Shown here: positions 62,424-64,000 of the stretch, piece after piece | How the letters are laid out: each line of letters starts with the position of its first letter | Position numbering within the stretch: position 1 is the first letter of the stretch | NCBI GenBank assembly: GCA_018000455.1 | Contig: JAGNJW010000005.1 | Span: forward strand, 62,001-126,000 | Length of the DNA stretch: 64,000 nucleotides | Origin: Acidobacteriota bacterium | GTDB taxonomy: Bacteria; Acidobacteriota; Vicinamibacteria; Vicinamibacterales; UBA2999 | Direction: 5' to 3' | The notes under the pieces: generated by a model | Told to the model about the DNA's origin: nothing | Databases searched by the model: none | What the model saw: only the letters and a program-made list of their open reading frames with translations | Made by a program: the position numbers and the translations under genes

Positions 62424-63497
62424 GTGACGTTCCCTATGTCTCGCACCCTCTCGACGCTGGTCGCGCTCGCCACCACGGTGGCGCTCGGCGGCTGCACCGT
62501 CAAGAAAACTGAGGCGCCGTCGCTCGCGGGGCCCTCGGAGTTCGGCCTCTCCGTGCGCACGACCGCCGTGCCCGATATCCTCGGGCAGGACGGCCTCTCG
62601 CAGTCGCAGGTCGAGATCGTGGCCCGCGGTGCCGACGGGCGGCCCGCCCGCGCGGTGGCCATGCGGGTCGAGATGATGGCCTTGCGCGCGCTCGCCGATT
62701 ACGGGCGTCTGTCGGCGCGCACCGTCGTCACCGGCGACGACGGCATCGCGCGGCTCGTGTATACCGCGCCGCCGCCGCTGCCCGAGCCGGTCGACCCCTA
62801 CACCATCGTCACGCTGCTCGTGACGCCGATCAACGGCGACTACGCCGGGTCGAATACGCGCAGCGTCGAGATCCGGCTGGTACCGCCCTCGACGGTGCCG
62901 GTCATCATTCCGCCCAACGGGGCGCCGCAGCCGTCCTTCATCGTGACGCCGACGCCGGTCACGACCTACACGCCCGTGACCTTCGACGCCTCGGCCACTC
63001 GCGACGAGGGTGTCCTGTGCGGCGTCAACTGCACCTATGCGTGGGATTTCGGCGACGGCTCGTCGGGCACCGGCATGATCGTCAGTCACGAGTACCGCAC
63101 CGCCGGCACGTTCATCGCGCGGCTGACCGTGACCGACTTACGCGGCCAGTCTGCCACCACGCCGCTGTCAGTGGTCGTCACCACGACGGCGGCACCGAAG
63201 GCCGAGTTCACCTTCTCGCCGGCCGTGCCGCGCTTCGGCCAGGAAGTGTTCTTCAATGCCGCGGCGTCGACGGCGGCGCCCGGGCACAGGATCGTCGCCT
63301 ACGACTGGGACTTCGGCACCGGCCGCAAGGGCACTGGACTGACCGTGGCCAAGCGCTACGACATCGACCTGATTCCGCCAGGCTCGGTGACGGGCGAGGA
63401 TGTCGCCTTCAACGTCACCCTGACGGTGACCGACGATACCTTTGCGCCAGCGGGCGTGGGCGTCGTGACCAAGGCGGTCACGATCAAAGTTCCGTAG
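62424..63497 (+). CDS. PKD-domain lipoprotein downstream of pilQ
   Basis: 357 residues from GTG 62424 (ATG 62436 possible). Lipobox in ATTVALGGCTVKK. The N-terminal part is an Ig/big-like beta domain (DILGQDGLSQSQVEIVARGADGRPA; TGDDGIARLVYTAP). Two PKD domains follow, with hallmarks TYAWDFGDGSSGTG, SHEYRTAGTFIARLTVTD and IVAYDWDFGTGRKGTG. It is a probable surface or periplasmic adhesion or scaffold protein expressed with the pilus operon. Confidence 0.78.
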   Translation: MTFPMSRTLSTLVALATTVALGGCTVKKTEAPSLAGPSEFGLSVRTTAVPDILGQDGLSQSQVEIVARGADGRPARAVAMRVEMMALRALADYGRLSARTVVTGDDGIARLVYTAPPPLPEPVDPYTIVTLLVTPINGDYAGSNTRSVEIRLVPPSTVPVIIPPNGAPQPSFIVTPTPVTTYTPVTFDASATRDEGVLCGVNCTYAWDFGDGSSGTGMIVSHEYRTAGTFIARLTVTDLRGQSATTPLSVVVTTTAAPKAEFTFSPAVPRFGQEVFFNAAASTAAPGHRIVAYDWDFGTGRKGTGLTVAKRYDIDLIPPGSVTGEDVAFNVTLTVTDDTFAPAGVGVVTKAVTIKVP

Positions 63498-63504
63498 GAG
63501 TTAC

Positions 63505-64000
63505 GTGTCTCCGTCCCGCATCGATGAACTCCGGCGCCGGGTCCAGAACGACCCGGCGTCGATCGCCTTCGCGCAGCTGGCGGAGGAGTACCGCCGCTCG
63601 GGGCAGACCGACGATGCCGTTCGCATCTGCCGCGAGGGGCTGGTGCGCCATCCCGGCTACCTCTCGGCGCGCGTGACGCTCGGCCGGGCGCTGCTCGACC
63701 TCGGCGAGCTGGCCGAGGCGCGTGGCGAGTTCGAGTTCGTGGTGGCCGAGGCGCCCGAGAACCTGGCCGCGGTGCGCGGCCTGGCCGAGATCTTCCACCG
63801 CGACGGGCAGATGGCCGAGGCGCTCACCTACTACGAGCGCGCGCTGGCCCTGGCGCGCCACGACCCGGAAATCGAAGAGATCGTCCAGCAGCTGTCGCGC
63901 CAGATCGGCATGGCGGCGTCGGGTCCGCCGGGCGGACTCTCCTTCGAGGAAGCGCACCAGGAGCTGCTGTCGGCCGCTGAACGCGTGCCGCTGGCGCCAC
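63505..64000 (+). CDS. TPR protein, N-terminal part
   Basis: Starts at GTG 63505 with TAGGAG five to ten bases upstream and runs off the right edge after 165 codons. TPR repeats are clear: AFAQLAEEYRRSGQTDDAVRICREGLVRHPGYLSARVTLGRALLDLGELAEARGEFEFVV. Position directly behind the pilus operon and its lipoproteins suggests a pilus-related or shared transcript role; function unknown. Confidence 0.75.
   Translation, partial: MSPSRIDELRRRVQNDPASIAFAQLAEEYRRSGQTDDAVRICREGLVRHPGYLSARVTLGRALLDLGELAEARGEFEFVVAEAPENLAAVRGLAEIFHRDGQMAEALTYYERALALARHDPEIEEIVQQLSRQIGMAASGPPGGLSFEEAHQELLSAAERVPLAP

Overview
The window is a GC-rich, gene-dense bacterial chromosome segment, almost certainly from an Acidobacteriota-type bacterium (Vicinamibacteria-like is my best guess). 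The evidence is indirect: a Gram-negative envelope gene set (TonB-like protein, LolA, two secretins, Mpl/NagZ recycling), a type IVa pilus operon followed by lipoproteins, many TPR proteins, and no phage, insertion sequence or CRISPR. Nearly all genes are housekeeping. Neighbouring starts and stops overlap as ATGA or GTGA at most junctions, so long runs are probably cotranscribed and translationally coupled.

Layout. 0-6 kb: the end of selB, a short tatA on the minus strand that is easily missed, a TonB-like protein with a glutaminyl cyclase lipoprotein, then groEL/groES under a clear CIRCE operator, then purC with a small Fis-like gene. 6-12 kb: a flippase-like membrane protein, nrdR, an NtrY/NtrX-type sigma-54 two-component pair, ftcD. 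12-22 kb: TPR and RDD proteins, pgpA, cinA, plsY, gpsA, then ftsY-ribD-ribE-ribBA-ffh, in which the two SRP GTPases flank riboflavin genes. 22-28 kb: the rpsP-khpA-rimM-trmD-rplS-rnhB operon, a large TPR protein and a ThiE/TenI-like gene. 28-38.5 kb: a RodZ-like protein, an uncharacterised conserved protein, a GHMP sugar kinase divergent from nagZ, then ldcA, mpl, pxpB, pxpC, murB and murA, a peptidoglycan recycling and synthesis block. 38.5-41 kb: a second secretin and lolA. 41.2 kb: tRNA-Ala(CGC). 41.4-48.1 kb: four secreted proteins with fibronectin-III-like repeats, two of them metzincin-like and two sharing an unusual C-terminal domain. 48-56 kb: a glycosyltransferase, pfkA, and on the minus strand rplM-rpsI-rpsB-tsf-pyrH-frr-thrC. 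56-64 kb: pilMNOPQ, two lipoproteins and a partial TPR protein.

Regulation visible in the DNA: CIRCE at groESL; a sigma-54 type -24/-12 element before pilM with helically phased TGTC motifs upstream; a second sigma-54-like element before one of the secreted FN3 proteins; and a recurring arrangement in which a TATA-like -10 box sits only 6-14 bases before a start codon, implying leaderless or nearly leaderless mRNAs (tatA, ftsY, the GHMP kinase, nagZ, lolA, a glycosyltransferase, pfkA, pyrH).

The least explained parts are the secreted FN3 cluster with its shared domain and altered metzincin motif, the GHMP kinase beside the muropeptide recycling genes, and the 24-bp tandem hairpin repeats at the start of ribBA. 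All functional assignments are by reading the translated sequence; no database search was run.
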